DNA of 64,000 nt, from the NCBI RefSeq assembly GCF_002266285.1, contig NZ_NPMS01000004.1, positions 186,001 through 250,000 of the forward strand. The letters run 5' to 3'. Under the pieces are notes generated by a model. That model was not told the DNA's origin. It made no database searches and saw only the letters and a program-made list of their open reading frames with translations. The stretch comes from Virgibacillus indicus (GTDB taxonomy: Bacteria > Bacillota > Bacilli > Bacillales > Amphibacillaceae). The number at the start of each line of letters is the position of its first letter. The stretch's first letter is position 1. Below are positions 25,476 through 35,360 of this stretch, piece by piece. The position numbers were made by a program, and so were the translations under genes.

Positions 25476-26027
25476 GTGGAAAATAAAGCTGTAACAACAG
25501 AAAAGGCTTATTCAACAAGCGAAATTGCCGTAATGCTGGGTATAGCAGTACCTACCGCCAGGAAATACGCTCGGCAAATGGAAACATCAGGCTACGAAAT
25601 TCTCAAATCGAAGAGCAATGCCAGATTGTTTGTAGAAAAAGACATTATGGCATTACGTTACCTTAAAGAATTACGAGAGAAATCTAACGTTACAGTAGAA
25701 CAAGCCGCAAACATTGTTTTGGAGCGGTTTGACACAGAGACGATACAGACCGTAACGCCAAGCGATACACCCGATACAAAGCAATACAGTAAGCAATACG
25801 ATGAGTTAAAGGAGTTAATTGTTCATCAAAGTGAACGAATGGAGGAATTACACAAAATAATGGAAAAGCAGCATGAATATATCCAATTCCGTCTTAATGA
25901 ACGTGATAAACTTTTAATGAAAACAATCACTGAACGTCTGGAAACCCAAAAACTAATTGCAGCTGCTGAAGCAGAAGAAAAAGAGAATGAGAAAAAATCA
26001 TTTTTCAGCAGATTATTTAGAAAATAG
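25476..26027 (+). CDS. MerR-like HTH protein with coiled coil (DUF3967/RacA-like)
   Basis: 183-residue protein. The N-terminal MerR-type helix-turn-helix (STSEIAVMLGIAVPTARKYA) spans residues 13-50, a coiled coil about residues 105-165, and a basic amphipathic end (KKSFFSRLFRK) could touch the membrane. The layout resembles DUF3967 proteins common on Bacillus plasmids and mobile elements, and also RacA, the chromosome-anchoring protein (184 residues). GTG 25476 follows AGGGGTG. It stands alone, converging on the tmRNA gene 100 bp away, a frequent integration site. Confidence 0.65.
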   Translation: MENKAVTTEKAYSTSEIAVMLGIAVPTARKYARQMETSGYEILKSKSNARLFVEKDIMALRYLKELREKSNVTVEQAANIVLERFDTETIQTVTPSDTPDTKQYSKQYDELKELIVHQSERMEELHKIMEKQHEYIQFRLNERDKLLMKTITERLETQKLIAAAEAEEKENEKKSFFSRLFRK

Positions 26028-26102
26028 TTTCTATTTATTTTCCGCTGACATTTATGGAGGGAATTTATTTTTATTTTTTTTACCAATTTTTATAAACAAA
26101 AA

Positions 26103-26133
26103 TAAAAAAACCACCAAATTATGTATTGGTGGA
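26103..26133 (-). terminator. tmRNA terminator
   Basis: On the minus strand CCACCAA pairs with TTGGTGG around an eight-base loop, followed by a run of T. The 5' arm includes the mature CCA end of tmRNA. Confidence 0.85.
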
Positions 26134-26494
26134 GACGGAGGGAGTTGAACCCTCGTCCAGAGATATCGCCACTCAGGCTTCTACACGCATAGTTGGTATA
26201 TTATCATTCGCTATTCCAGCAGCCTGCCAACAGGCTTATAGGATAGCTAGTCTGATTATATTCAGCGACCATCCTCAGACGGTGGATTGCCGCAATAGCC
26301 CGCTTAATTTGAGACCCTTCAATACTGCCACACGGGCGATAGCAGGAAGGATCGCTTTAGGCTACTTACGCAGCTGCTAAAGCAGGTTGATTGTTAGTTT
26401 TGCCAGTTATATTTAGGCGAGTAACGTTTTACGAGCCGTAACCTCGACGTGCGACCAGAGCTCAATCTATCCCTGTCGAATCCGTAACGTCCCC
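26127..26494 (-). ncRNA. ssrA: tmRNA (transfer-messenger RNA)
   Basis: 368-nt tmRNA that rescues stalled ribosomes with SmpB. The 5' end GGGGACG (26494-26488) pairs with CGTCTCC of the acceptor stem, and the 3' CCA is encoded at 26129-26127. The T-arm GGTTCAACTCCC and the 5' segment TTACGGATTCGACAGGGAT are typical. The tag frame (26404-26366, minus strand) encodes GKTNNQPALAAA then TAA, preceded by the tRNA-delivered Ala. The ALAAA end is the ClpXP signal; clpP is also in this window. smpB lies directly upstream. Confidence 0.97.
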
Positions 26495-26565
26495 ATTTAA
26501 ATGAGAATCGCTCGGGAATTAATCGAGCATTCATATACAATAGCATTGCTTCAACTACGGTTATA

Positions 26566-26593
26566 ATTATAACAGAAATCCTGATAAAATCAA
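26566..26593 (-). promoter_or_regulatory. Promoter of ssrA
   Basis: On the minus strand TTGATT (26593-26588), a 16-base spacer and TATAAT (26571-26566), about 70 bases before the mature 5' end. It lies just downstream of the smpB stop codon, so ssrA can be expressed independently. Confidence 0.7.
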
Positions 26594-26615
26594 GTGCTGG
26601 AAGGATTTATAAGCT

Positions 26616-27080
26616 TTATCTCATGTGATCCTTTATCGCACGATCCACATCACGTTTCATTTGCTTGCGCTTCAAGTCTTCTCGTTTATCATATTTCTTT
26701 TTCCCTTTTCCAAGACCAATCAGCACCTTGGCAAATCCATTTTTAATATAGATCTTCAAAGGTACAAGTGCATATCCCTGCTGCTGGGTTAAACCGATTA
26801 ATTTATCAATTTCCTTTCGGTGGAGCAGAAGCTTTCGCGTACGAGTCGGATCATGATTATATCTGTTCCCCTGTTCATATTCCGCAATATGCAGGTTTAT
26901 TAATTTAATCTCTCCTCGATCAATTCTTGCATGGGAATCCTTAATACTTACCCTGCCTGCACGAAGGGATTTAATCTCAGTACCCTGTAGAACGATTCCT
27001 GCTTCATATGTGTCTTCAATAAAATAATCATGGGATGCTTTTTTATTTTGGGCAATTGGTTTTCCAAAACCTTTTGGCAT
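26616..27080 (-). CDS. smpB: SsrA-binding protein SmpB
   Basis: 154-residue beta-barrel RNA-binding protein that places tmRNA in the ribosomal A site. Typical segments are [20 protein letters not shown] at the start, [20 protein letters not shown], and the basic C-terminal tail [19 protein letters not shown], which enters the mRNA channel. The full length is normal. It sits between rnr and ssrA, as in other Bacillaceae. Confidence 0.97.
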   Translation of the reverse strand: MPKGFGKPIAQNKKASHDYFIEDTYEAGIVLQGTEIKSLRAGRVSIKDSHARIDRGEIKLINLHIAEYEQGNRYNHDPTRTRKLLLHRKEIDKLIGLTQQQGYALVPLKIYIKNGFAKVLIGLGKGKKKYDKREDLKRKQMKRDVDRAIKDHMR

Positions 27081-27200
27081 GAGACTTCCTCCTAACGCTT
27101 ACATAGAACTCTATTCTACCAAACATTTGATAGTAATTCCATCCTGAAAAGGCCAGCCTTTAAAGCAAATTTCAAGAAAACTGAAAAGTTCCCCACGCGA

Positions 27201-28010
27201 TTAGATAATCAGCAATAAGCTTATTGCCATTACAGCCATTCCGCCCATTACTCCATAGATGGAAAGATGTGCTTCATCATATTTCTTGGCTGCAGGAAGC
27301 AGTTCATCCAACGAAATAAAGACCATAATCCCTGCGACCATTGCAAAGATAATACCAAAAACGACATCATTTAAGAATGGCATTAAAATCAGAAATGCCA
27401 CAACTGCTCCAACTGGTTCGGCTAAACCGGATAAAAAAGACAGTCGAAATGCCTTCTTCTTGTCATTTGTTGCGTAATAAATTGGGACCGATACGGCAAT
27501 TCCCTCTGGGATATTATGAATTGCTACTGCAATGGCTATTGCCAAACCTAAAGCTGGATCCTGAATAGTTGAAACAAATGTTGCAATTCCTTCCGGGAAA
27601 TTGTGAATTCCAATGGCTAATGCAGTAAACATTCCCATCTTTAGTAAAGCAGGATCCTTCAAAGCTGAACCTGGTTTTTCCATATCCTCTACCTTTTTAA
27701 GTTCATGAGGATTAGAACTTTTCGGTATGAATCGGTCAATTAATGCGATTAATAACATACCTGAAAAAAAAGATATAACTGTCAGCCAGGATCCTTCTTC
27801 CTCCCCAAGGTCCCCAACAAAAGCTTCCTGTGCTTTCGGAATAATATCAATAAATGATACGTAAATCATAACGCCTGCTGAGAATCCCAGTGCAAATGAT
27901 AAAAATTTAGTATTTGTTGTTTTTGCAAAAAAAGCGAGAAGACTTCCTACCCCTGTTGCGAGACCGGCAAACAGAGTAAACAAAAATGCAAGAATTACAT
28001 CATGGCTCAT
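27201..28010 (-). CDS. zupT: ZIP family metal transporter
   Basis: 269-residue membrane protein with eight hydrophobic helices. The binuclear metal motifs of the ZIP family are HNFPEGIATFVS in helix four and HNIPEGIAVSVP in helix five. A Gly-rich start (FAGLATGVGSLLAFF) and the length agree with ZupT, which imports zinc and other divalent cations. The gene has no cotranscribed neighbour. It is inserted between smpB and rnr, which are usually adjacent in Bacillus. Confidence 0.9.
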   Translation of the reverse strand: MSHDVILAFLFTLFAGLATGVGSLLAFFAKTTNTKFLSFALGFSAGVMIYVSFIDIIPKAQEAFVGDLGEEEGSWLTVISFFSGMLLIALIDRFIPKSSNPHELKKVEDMEKPGSALKDPALLKMGMFTALAIGIHNFPEGIATFVSTIQDPALGLAIAIAVAIHNIPEGIAVSVPIYYATNDKKKAFRLSFLSGLAEPVGAVVAFLILMPFLNDVVFGIIFAMVAGIMVFISLDELLPAAKKYDEAHLSIYGVMGGMAVMAISLLLII

Positions 28011-28225
28011 TCGAAATACTCCTTTAAGGAAAGTTGAAAAAACAAATTAATTTTCAGTTTTAAAATTATAGTATTAATATTATAGGCAGATTGCAACTTG
28101 TATTCATTATATTTATTGTGTATCAGCTAATGTTTAGTATAAGCGTCAAATAATTAGATGTCAACAATAAATTTTACCTAGGGCAACATTATTATATGCG
28201 AAATCCTCGGAAAATATGATAAATA

Positions 28226-28264
28226 AAAGCGCTGGTCATTTAAAATCATTAATGACCAGCGTTT
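28226..28264 (-). terminator. Intrinsic terminator after rnr
   Basis: On the minus strand AACGCTGGTCATT pairs with AATGACCAGCGCTT around a loop of about ten bases, followed by a T-rich stretch. Confidence 0.8.
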
Positions 28265-28309
28265 ATAATCAGCTGTATAGCTTTCGGCAGTTCCGCTATA
28301 TTAGAAAAA

Positions 28310-30478
28310 TTACTTTTTCTTTGCTTTTATCTTCTTGCGCTTTTTCGTTTTAGGCTTTTCTGCACGGACCATTTCAAAGTCCACTGCACGTTCATCCGTA
28401 TTGACACTGGTTACTCTTACTTTGACTTCATCACCAATCCGATATATATTACCGGTTCTTTCCCCAATCATTGCATGACTTCTTTCATCATGGTGATAAT
28501 AATCATCTGTAAGATAGCTGACATGAACCAGTCCTTCGATTGTATTTTCCAATTCCACAAACAATCCAAAGTTTGTAACTGAACTGATGAAACCAGTATA
28601 TTCTTCACCAATTTTATCCTGCATAAATTCAGCTTTCTTCAAGTCATCTGTTTCCCGTTCTGCATCTACAGCAGTCCGTTCTGCTTCAGATGTATGTCTG
28701 GCAATCTCAGGCAAATTTTCTTTCCACTGCTGGATAGTCTTTTTATCCATCTTTTTATCAATCAAATAGGTTCTGATTAACCGGTGTACTATTAAATCCG
28801 GATACCTTCTTATCGGTGATGTGAAATGTGTATAAAATTCTGTTGCCAGACCAAAGTGTCCAATGCTTTGCGGGTCATATTTTGCCTGTTTCATTGATCT
28901 GAGCATCAGCTTGGATACAATCATTTCCTCTGGTTTGCCACGAATTCCTTCGATAACTTTCTGCAGGGCCTGTGGATGAACATCATTGGCAGTACCTTTA
29001 ACAGCATGGCCGAGACCAGCAAGGAATTCGAAAAAGCTCTGAAGTTTTCCCTGATCAGGCTCCTCATGGATACGATGAATAAATGGAACATCCATCCAAT
29101 GAATATGCTCAGCAACTGTTTCATTGGCGGCCAGCATAAATTCTTCAATTAGTCGCTCAGCAACAGAACGCTCTCTTAGAACAACATCTTCCGGCTTACC
29201 CTTTTCATCCACCAAAACCTTTGCCTCTTTGAAATCAAAATCAATTGCTCCTCTGCCCATTCGTTTGCCATTTAGAATAGAAGCCAGCTTTTCCATTTGT
29301 TCAAACATCGGAACGAGTGATTTATATTTTTCTTTTGTTTCTTCATCCTTATCAACCAGAATTTTATTTACATCTTTATAAGTCATCCGTTCCGTTGTTT
29401 TAATAACGCTTTGGAAAATTTCATGATTTACAACCTGTCCTGAATCATTTATCTCCATTTCACAGCCAAGTGTCAGCCTGTCCACCTTAGGGTTTAAGGA
29501 ACAGATTCCATTTGACAAGCGATGCGGGATCATTGGAATTACCCTGTTGACTAAATAAACGCTTGTGCCGCGCTCATATGCTTCTTTATCGATTGCTGAA
29601 TTCTGTTCAACATAGTAGCTCACGTCTGCGATATAGACACCAAGCTTATAATTTCCGTTGTCCAGCTTTTTTACCATTACTGCATCATCAAGATCCTTTG
29701 CATCGGCACCGTCGATTGTAACAATAACTTCCTCTCGCCGGTCTGTTCTTCCTTCAAGTTCTGCTTCTGAAATTACTTCTGCAGTATTACTTGCCTGTTC
29801 CATTACTTCATCCGGAAAATCAGTTTTGATTCCATGCTTATGAATAATGGAAATGATATCAATCCCAGGGTCATTTTTATGTCCAAGGATATGAATAATT
29901 TCTCCTTCTGCACTTTTTCTTCCTTCCGGATATTTCGTAATATGAGCAATTACCTTATGGCCGCTGACAGCACCGTGTGTTTGATTTTTAGGTATGAAAA
30001 TATCATTTGGTATCCGTTTATCATCAGCAATTACAAACCCGAATGATCGATTATCCTCAAAGGTCCCTACCACCTGCAATGTGGCACGTTCCAGGATTCG
30101 GATAACGGTTCCTTCCGGGCGGTTTCCATCCTCATCTTTCTTTTCTAGCCTGACCAATACCTTGTCATTATTCATAGCCGATGCTAAATCAGAATGGTGG
30201 ATGTACACATCCGTTTGATCCTCATCGTCAGGAATCAAGAATGCAAACCCCTTTGCATGCATTTGAATTCTTCCGCGAACCAGATTCATTTTCTCCGGAA
30301 GCCCGAAGCGATTCTTTCTGGTGCGAACAAGTTCACCTGCATCCTCGAGTTCATTCAATGCTTTCACCAATTCTTTAAATTCAACTGCATCCTCAATCTC
30401 AAGTGCCTCTTCCAATTCATCAACAGCCAATGGCTTTGTTCCATTTTCTTTAAAAAACTCACGTATTCTATCTTTCAT
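28310..30478 (-). CDS. rnr: Ribonuclease R
   Basis: 722-residue processive 3'-5' exoribonuclease. In order: an N-terminal winged helix (residues 1-65), cold-shock OB folds (about 70-220), the RNB catalytic domain with [14 protein letters not shown] near residue 260 (metal-binding Asp cluster), and a C-terminal S1 domain ([20 protein letters not shown]). A Lys-rich tail ends in [11 protein letters not shown]. It degrades structured RNA and works with SmpB-tmRNA on non-stop messages. Synteny with secG, the esterase gene and smpB is conserved. Confidence 0.95.
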   Translation of the reverse strand: MKDRIREFFKENGTKPLAVDELEEALEIEDAVEFKELVKALNELEDAGELVRTRKNRFGLPEKMNLVRGRIQMHAKGFAFLIPDDEDQTDVYIHHSDLASAMNNDKVLVRLEKKDEDGNRPEGTVIRILERATLQVVGTFEDNRSFGFVIADDKRIPNDIFIPKNQTHGAVSGHKVIAHITKYPEGRKSAEGEIIHILGHKNDPGIDIISIIHKHGIKTDFPDEVMEQASNTAEVISEAELEGRTDRREEVIVTIDGADAKDLDDAVMVKKLDNGNYKLGVYIADVSYYVEQNSAIDKEAYERGTSVYLVNRVIPMIPHRLSNGICSLNPKVDRLTLGCEMEINDSGQVVNHEIFQSVIKTTERMTYKDVNKILVDKDEETKEKYKSLVPMFEQMEKLASILNGKRMGRGAIDFDFKEAKVLVDEKGKPEDVVLRERSVAERLIEEFMLAANETVAEHIHWMDVPFIHRIHEEPDQGKLQSFFEFLAGLGHAVKGTANDVHPQALQKVIEGIRGKPEEMIVSKLMLRSMKQAKYDPQSIGHFGLATEFYTHFTSPIRRYPDLIVHRLIRTYLIDKKMDKKTIQQWKENLPEIARHTSEAERTAVDAERETDDLKKAEFMQDKIGEEYTGFISSVTNFGLFVELENTIEGLVHVSYLTDDYYHHDERSHAMIGERTGNIYRIGDEVKVRVTSVNTDERAVDFEMVRAEKPKTKKRKKIKAKKK

Positions 30479-30527
30479 TCGCTCACCTTCTTTCCTTTTT
30501 ATTGTTTGCTCTTATTCCTGAATATAA

Positions 30528-31274
30528 TCATACTTTCCAATCCAGTGATTCCAGGAATTGATAGATATCCTCATGTAACTGTTCCTTTTCTTCCCCTAAT
30601 GTAATCACATGTGTGGAATTTTCGTACCATTTTATTTCTTTTTCATTTGTTTCCACCGTATCATAAATGTAAGCAGCGCTTTTCGTATTGATCATTTCAT
30701 CGTGACGTGCCTGAACTACAAATGTTGGTGTATAGATTGTATCAATCTCACTTTTCACCTCTTTGATAAAATCTCCCAGCTGATGGAACATGTCTGAGGA
30801 TTCTTCCATTAGCTTATCCACTTCTGCTTCGATATCTTCATCGTTTTTCCCTTCTAACTCTTTATATTCTTTGGAAAAAGACTTAAATCCTTTTGATAAT
30901 TGTGTTTCATTATCAAAGAACATCGGCGAACACATTGTGATAATCGCTTTTGTTTTTATAGAATAAGCAAGCTTTAAACCTAAAACACCGCCAAGAGACA
31001 ATCCAGCTATAGCAATTTCCTCATAGCCAAGCTCTTTGAGGTGATCGTATGCCTCTTTTACATCTGCCCACCATTGCTCAGGATTGGATTTGATCAATTC
31101 CTCAGGCGGCAATCCATGCCCTCTGTAAATCGGTGCATGACTTGTGTATCCTTTCTTCTCTAAAAATCTGCCCAGCATACGCACATCTGCAGAATGACCT
31201 GTAAACCCATGCAGCAGCAGCACCGCACGTGGACCCGCTTCAAATGTAAAAGGTTTTGGCTGTATTATTTTCAT
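30528..31274 (-). CDS. Carboxylesterase (Est30/YvaK-like)
   Basis: 248-residue alpha/beta hydrolase. The oxyanion region is LLLHGFTGHSADVRMLGRFL, the nucleophile elbow GLSLGG lies near residue 92, and the acid and His are in ARHDEMI and STHVITLG near the end. It corresponds to YvaK of Bacillus subtilis and Est30 of Geobacillus, which hydrolyse short-chain esters. ATG 31274 is chosen because AAGGAG lies about nine bases upstream. It is placed between secG and rnr as in Bacillus. Confidence 0.9.
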   Translation of the reverse strand: MKIIQPKPFTFEAGPRAVLLLHGFTGHSADVRMLGRFLEKKGYTSHAPIYRGHGLPPEELIKSNPEQWWADVKEAYDHLKELGYEEIAIAGLSLGGVLGLKLAYSIKTKAIITMCSPMFFDNETQLSKGFKSFSKEYKELEGKNDEDIEAEVDKLMEESSDMFHQLGDFIKEVKSEIDTIYTPTFVVQARHDEMINTKSAAYIYDTVETNEKEIKWYENSTHVITLGEEKEQLHEDIYQFLESLDWKV

Positions 31275-31342
31275 TATGTACATCTCCTTCACTGTTACTA
31301 ATTTTACCCATTATATTAGATTATACAACGTATTTATACTTA

Positions 31343-31375
31343 AAAACCCTTATCACACATTTGGTGATAAGGGTC
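31343..31375 (-). terminator. Intrinsic terminator after secG
   Basis: On the minus strand CCCTTATCAC pairs with GTGATAAGGG around a short loop, followed by TTTTT. It separates secG from the esterase gene. Confidence 0.8.
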
Positions 31376-31382
31376 AGATTCA

Positions 31383-31613
31383 TTAAACAATATATGCACT
31401 TAGAAATGCTAATATAAAAAACAGTACACCGGTAATCACGGTACCCCGGTGGAGAACCAGATCCATCCCCCGTGCTTTTTGCTTACCAAATAACTGTTCA
31501 GCACCTCCGGAAATAGCTCCGGAAAGACCAGCACTTGCACCAGACTGCAATAAAATAAGTACGATCATTATAATAGCATCAATTATCAATAATATATTTA
31601 CCAAACTTGTCAT
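31383..31613 (-). CDS. secG: Preprotein translocase subunit SecG
   Basis: 76-residue membrane protein with two hydrophobic helices (residues 4-22 and 54-75). The conserved loop is [20 protein letters not shown] followed by LFGKQKARG. It is the small auxiliary subunit of SecYEG. The position upstream of the esterase, rnr and smpB matches the Bacillus arrangement. Confidence 0.95.
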   Translation of the reverse strand: MTSLVNILLIIDAIIMIVLILLQSGASAGLSGAISGGAEQLFGKQKARGMDLVLHRGTVITGVLFFILAFLSAYIV

Positions 31614-31790
31614 TTATTAAAGACACCCCCTGAACGGACAAATACCTATAGATTAATTTAGCATAATACTGATATATAAAGCAAGCTATTTTTCAATTAT
31701 CTAGCAAATAATGCATTTCAGATTGGACGATACTTCCATTTAATTTTATCATAGATAATAGACGAAGTTAAATGCAGAAAGGATAATATA

Positions 31791-32708
31791 ATGGAGAAAA
31801 CATTTTGGATGCGAGCAGATGACAATACAGCTATTTATGTAAAGAAATGGTATACAGATAATGAAAAGCCAAAAGCAATTGTCCAGCTTTCCCACGGTAT
31901 GGTGGAACATATTAACCGCTATGATGCATTTGCTGAATACCTGCTTGGGCAAAATATTTTTGTATATGGAAACGATCATCGCGGCCATGGCAATACTGGC
32001 AAAGAACAAGGACTCCTTGGCTATTTTGCAGAAGAAGATGGTTTTGCCAAAACAACGGAAGATTTATATATGATTACGAACCAAATAAAATCTGATCATC
32101 CTGCCACACCTGTGTTTTTATTTGGACACAGTATGGGTTCATTCTTAGCAAGAAATTACCTGCAGAATTACAGCAGAGAAATTGATGGGATAATTCTTTC
32201 CGGCACCGGCTATTTTCCAGCACTGCAATCTCACGCAGGAAAACTATTAGCAAACCTGCTGCCCCCAAAGGAAGAATCCAAGTTGATGAATGCACTGGCT
32301 TTTGGCAAATATAATAAAAAAATCAAACCTAAAAATACAGCCTTTGACTGGCTCTCCAGTGACGAAAAGGTAATTCAAACCTACATGGAAGATCCACACG
32401 CTGGCTTTATTCCAACAGCGAGATTCTTTTATGATTTAATGGATGGTTTAATTACGATGAATGATCCGAAACAAAATCGTTCTATCCGCAAAAACATTCC
32501 TATGTTATTAATAAGCGGTGATGCCGATCCTGTAGGAAATTATGCTAAAGGAATATGGAAAACGGCTCACCTTTATGAAAAATCCGGACTCGAAAAAATT
32601 ACTACAATGCTTTTTTCAGAAGGCCGCCATGAACTATTAAATGAATCCAATAAAGAAGAAGTTTATAGTGCGATTTACAGATGGATCAGGCAAAACTTCA
32701 AATTATGA
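31791..32708 (+). CDS. Alpha/beta hydrolase, monoacylglycerol lipase-like
   Basis: 305-residue serine hydrolase of the lysophospholipase/monoacylglycerol lipase group (Hydrolase_4). Motifs are QLSHGMVEHINRYDAFAEYL, NDHRGHGNTG, nucleophile elbow FGHSMGSFLARNY near residue 112, acid in SGDADPVGNY, and His in EGRHELLNE. No signal peptide is visible, so it acts in the cytosol. AGAAAGG precedes ATG 31791. The natural lipid substrate is unknown. Confidence 0.87.
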   Translation: MEKTFWMRADDNTAIYVKKWYTDNEKPKAIVQLSHGMVEHINRYDAFAEYLLGQNIFVYGNDHRGHGNTGKEQGLLGYFAEEDGFAKTTEDLYMITNQIKSDHPATPVFLFGHSMGSFLARNYLQNYSREIDGIILSGTGYFPALQSHAGKLLANLLPPKEESKLMNALAFGKYNKKIKPKNTAFDWLSSDEKVIQTYMEDPHAGFIPTARFFYDLMDGLITMNDPKQNRSIRKNIPMLLISGDADPVGNYAKGIWKTAHLYEKSGLEKITTMLFSEGRHELLNESNKEEVYSAIYRWIRQNFKL

Positions 32709-32817
32709 ATTGCTTGTTACAGTTTAGCTTGATTCCTTGAATCAGCTATAGAATAAGTTTAAAATAGGGACTGGATGTTAACATTGTTAACTCAAAATTT
32801 GAAAGGCGGAAATATAT

Positions 32818-34530
32818 ATGAAAAATATACAGGGAATTGCAGCCTCATCAGGTATTGCAATTGCAAAAGCATACCATCTGGCATCACCAGATTTATCATT
32901 TGAAAAAAAATCTGCTGATAATCCAAATGAGGAAATAGAACGACTGGATAAAGCATTGGAGATCTCTAAGCAGGAACTTGAAAAAATCAAAGAACATACA
33001 AAAAAAGAACTTGGTGATGAGCATGCAGAAATCTTCTCAGCACATCTTCTTGTTTTAAGTGACCCAGAACTTATCAACCCAATGAAAGATAAAATTTCAT
33101 CTGATAATGTTATTGCTGAAACAGCTCTCGAAGAAGTTGCCAACATGTTTATTGACATGTTTAAAAACATGGAAAATGAGTATATGCGGGAACGTGCTGC
33201 CGATATTCAGGATGTAACCAAACGTGTTTTGGCACATTTACTAGGCGCCAGCTTCCCAGATCCGGCATTAATTGACGAAGAAGTTATTGTGCTTGCTAAT
33301 GATCTGACACCATCTGACACAGCACAGTTAAATCGCCAGTTTGTAAAGGGATTTGCTACAGATATCGGTGGCCGTACATCCCATTCTGCGATTATGGCAA
33401 GATCTCTTGAAATTCCGGCTGTTGTTGGCACAAAAGATGTGACAAGCGAAGGTAAGCAAAATGATATGATCATTGTTGACGGGAACGAAGGCTTCGTACT
33501 TATTAATCCATCTGATGAAGAACTAACTGCATATCGCCAAAAACAAGAGGAATTTGCAAAGCAAAAAGAAGAATGGGCTAAACTAAAAGAGGAACCGACT
33601 TTCTCTGAAGACGGCGAACAAGTTGAATTAGCTGCCAACATAGGTACTCCCGATGACGTTGAGGGTGTGTTAAATAATGGCGGTGAAGGTGTCGGCCTGT
33701 ATCGCACAGAGTTTTTGTACATGGGTAAAAATGAATTGCCAACGGAAGATGAGCAATATGATGCTTATAAAACTGTACTTGAAAAAATGGGAGATAAGCC
33801 TGTAGTAGTTCGCACACTGGACGTAGGTGGCGATAAAGAGTTAAATTATTTAGATTTGCCAAAAGAACTGAACCCATTTTTAGGCTTCCGTGCGATTCGT
33901 TTCTGTTTGGAAAATGAAAATGTTTTCCGTCCACAGCTTCGTGCACTGCTGAGGTCCAGCGTCCATGGCAATTTAAAAATAATGTTTCCGATGATTGCGA
34001 CACTTGAGGAATTCCGTCAGGCAAAAGCAATTTTATTGGATGAAAAAGAAAATCTGAAAAACGAAGGAAAAGAAGTATCTGAACATATAGAAGTTGGGAT
34101 TATGGTAGAAATTCCATCAACTGCTGTTACTGCAAAGCAGTTTGCCAAAGAGGTGGACTTCTTCAGTATTGGAACCAACGACCTAATCCAATACACCATG
34201 GCTGCAGACCGTATGAATGAACAGGTTTCCTACCTGTATCAGCCATATCATCCAGCCATTTTGAATCTGGTAAACAATGTGATAGAAGCAGCACACAGTG
34301 AAGGCAAATGGGCTGGTATGTGCGGGGAAATGGCTGGAGATCCAATTGCAATTCCGATTCTTCTTGGACTTGGATTAGATGAATTCAGCATGAGTGCAAC
34401 ATCGATCCTGCCTGCACGTACACAAATACGTGAATTATCCAAGAAAAAACTGGCTTCCAATAAAGACAAAATGCTGACGATGAGTACAACAGAAGAGGTT
34501 GTAGAATTTGTTAAGGAATTAACGGAATAG
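32818..34530 (+). CDS. ptsI: Phosphoenolpyruvate-protein phosphotransferase (Enzyme I)
   Basis: 570-residue Enzyme I that passes phosphate from PEP to HPr for sugar uptake. The phosphorylated His189 lies in [13 protein letters not shown]. The PEP-binding domain shows [38 protein letters not shown] and the active-site Cys in MCGEMAGDP. The length equals the Bacillus protein. In Bacillus ptsI follows ptsH directly; here no HPr gene lies upstream, and 110 non-coding bases precede ATG 32818. Confidence 0.96.
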   Translation: MKNIQGIAASSGIAIAKAYHLASPDLSFEKKSADNPNEEIERLDKALEISKQELEKIKEHTKKELGDEHAEIFSAHLLVLSDPELINPMKDKISSDNVIAETALEEVANMFIDMFKNMENEYMRERAADIQDVTKRVLAHLLGASFPDPALIDEEVIVLANDLTPSDTAQLNRQFVKGFATDIGGRTSHSAIMARSLEIPAVVGTKDVTSEGKQNDMIIVDGNEGFVLINPSDEELTAYRQKQEEFAKQKEEWAKLKEEPTFSEDGEQVELAANIGTPDDVEGVLNNGGEGVGLYRTEFLYMGKNELPTEDEQYDAYKTVLEKMGDKPVVVRTLDVGGDKELNYLDLPKELNPFLGFRAIRFCLENENVFRPQLRALLRSSVHGNLKIMFPMIATLEEFRQAKAILLDEKENLKNEGKEVSEHIEVGIMVEIPSTAVTAKQFAKEVDFFSIGTNDLIQYTMAADRMNEQVSYLYQPYHPAILNLVNNVIEAAHSEGKWAGMCGEMAGDPIAIPILLGLGLDEFSMSATSILPARTQIRELSKKKLASNKDKMLTMSTTEEVVEFVKELTE

Positions 34531-34536
34531 AACTTC

Positions 34537-34573
34537 AGAAGCTCCCCCAAGACAAGAAGGGGAGCTTCTTTTG
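34537..34573 (+). terminator. Intrinsic terminator after ptsI
   Basis: AGAAGCTCCCC pairs with GGGGAGCTTCT around a short loop, followed by a T-run. Confidence 0.85.
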
Positions 34574-34674
34574 GCTCTTATAATGTTTATAATTGTCATT
34601 ATGTATGCCCACCTTAACTGGGTGTTTACCATCAACATGATGAGCGCGCAATATACGCGAGAAACTTGCAATAA

Positions 34675-35280
34675 CTAGTCTGCTATTATTTCCAGCTTAT
34701 TCTCGATTGGAGTCCTGCCCTTATCCCGGGGTACTTTTTCCGGATAACCAATTTGCATTACGGCAACAATTTTCACAACCTTACAATCTAAACCGATATC
34801 TGATAAAAATTCAGGATCATGCATATAGGGAGTGATTGTCCAAAGCATTCCAACACCATACTTCCATGCAGCGAGCTGAGAATTTTGGATAAAGGCACAA
34901 ACAGCAGAATATTCCTCCTCATAGCGAATAGGATCCTCTTCCTTTTCCAGGTAAATCACAGCATGATGTGGAATTGCCATTAAAAACTTTTTCATTGATT
35001 CTATCATTTTAATTGTTTTTGGATCGTTATCTTTTTTAATCATTCCAATTCGCTGATAGCTTGCAATAATTGCATCAATAAAAGCAAGTTTACCAGTTTC
35101 CTGATACAGTTTGATATTCCAGGGCTCTTTCATGTAGTGCGTAGGTGCATAAGAGCCATATGTAAAGATATCTTTTAATACTCCAGATTCAATTTCCTGT
35201 TGTTTAAACGTATGAATGGATCTGCGTTCTTTCATAGTTTTTAAAATATCGATGGGATTCACCTCTGAATATTTTCTCAT
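34675..35280 (-). CDS. Nitroreductase family protein
   Basis: 201-residue FMN-dependent nitroreductase fold. Seen are the RRSIHTFKQQEIESGVLKDI start and SYAPTHYMKEPWNIKLY, the FMN-contacting region. The late segment GVGMLWTITPYMHDPEF precedes MQIGYPEKVPRDKGRTP. The order and length match small homodimeric NAD(P)H nitroreductases. The ribosome site at ATG 35280 is weak, so a slightly later start is possible. Substrate unknown. Confidence 0.85.
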   Translation of the reverse strand: MRKYSEVNPIDILKTMKERRSIHTFKQQEIESGVLKDIFTYGSYAPTHYMKEPWNIKLYQETGKLAFIDAIIASYQRIGMIKKDNDPKTIKMIESMKKFLMAIPHHAVIYLEKEEDPIRYEEEYSAVCAFIQNSQLAAWKYGVGMLWTITPYMHDPEFLSDIGLDCKVVKIVAVMQIGYPEKVPRDKGRTPIENKLEIIAD

Positions 35281-35308
35281 TACTAGATTAGCATAGTTTT
35301 AACCCCAT

Positions 35309-35345
35309 TAGAAAGAGTGATAACAAAATTCGCTATCACTCTTTA
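35309..35345 (-). terminator. Hairpin after the nucleoside hydrolase gene
   Basis: AAAGAGTGATA and TATCACTCTTT form a perfect stem around an eleven-base loop. The T-run on the minus strand is short, so termination may be partial. Confidence 0.6.
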
Positions 35346-35360
35346 TAATGGATTATATAA

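Noticed and set aside
26028..26126. Attachment site of a prophage or integrative element at the ssrA 3' end
   Set aside because: No second copy of the tmRNA 3' end and no integrase gene is visible in the window. Only the orphan HTH gene hints at past insertion.
28172..28188. MntR- or Zur-like operator TTTTACCTAGGGCAACA upstream of zupT
   Set aside because: The symmetry is poor beyond the CCTAGG centre and it lies 160 bases from the gene, so the match is not convincing.
33207..33722. Long antisense frame opposite ptsI, and similar frames opposite gpmI, rnr and oppA
   Set aside because: They are shadows of strongly conserved genes on the other strand, with no ribosome site or recognisable domain.
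34574..34674. Sequence after ptsI containing ATGCCCACCTTAACTGGGTG, possible small RNA or gene remnant
   Set aside because: No stable extended structure, ribosome site or coding frame could be supported.
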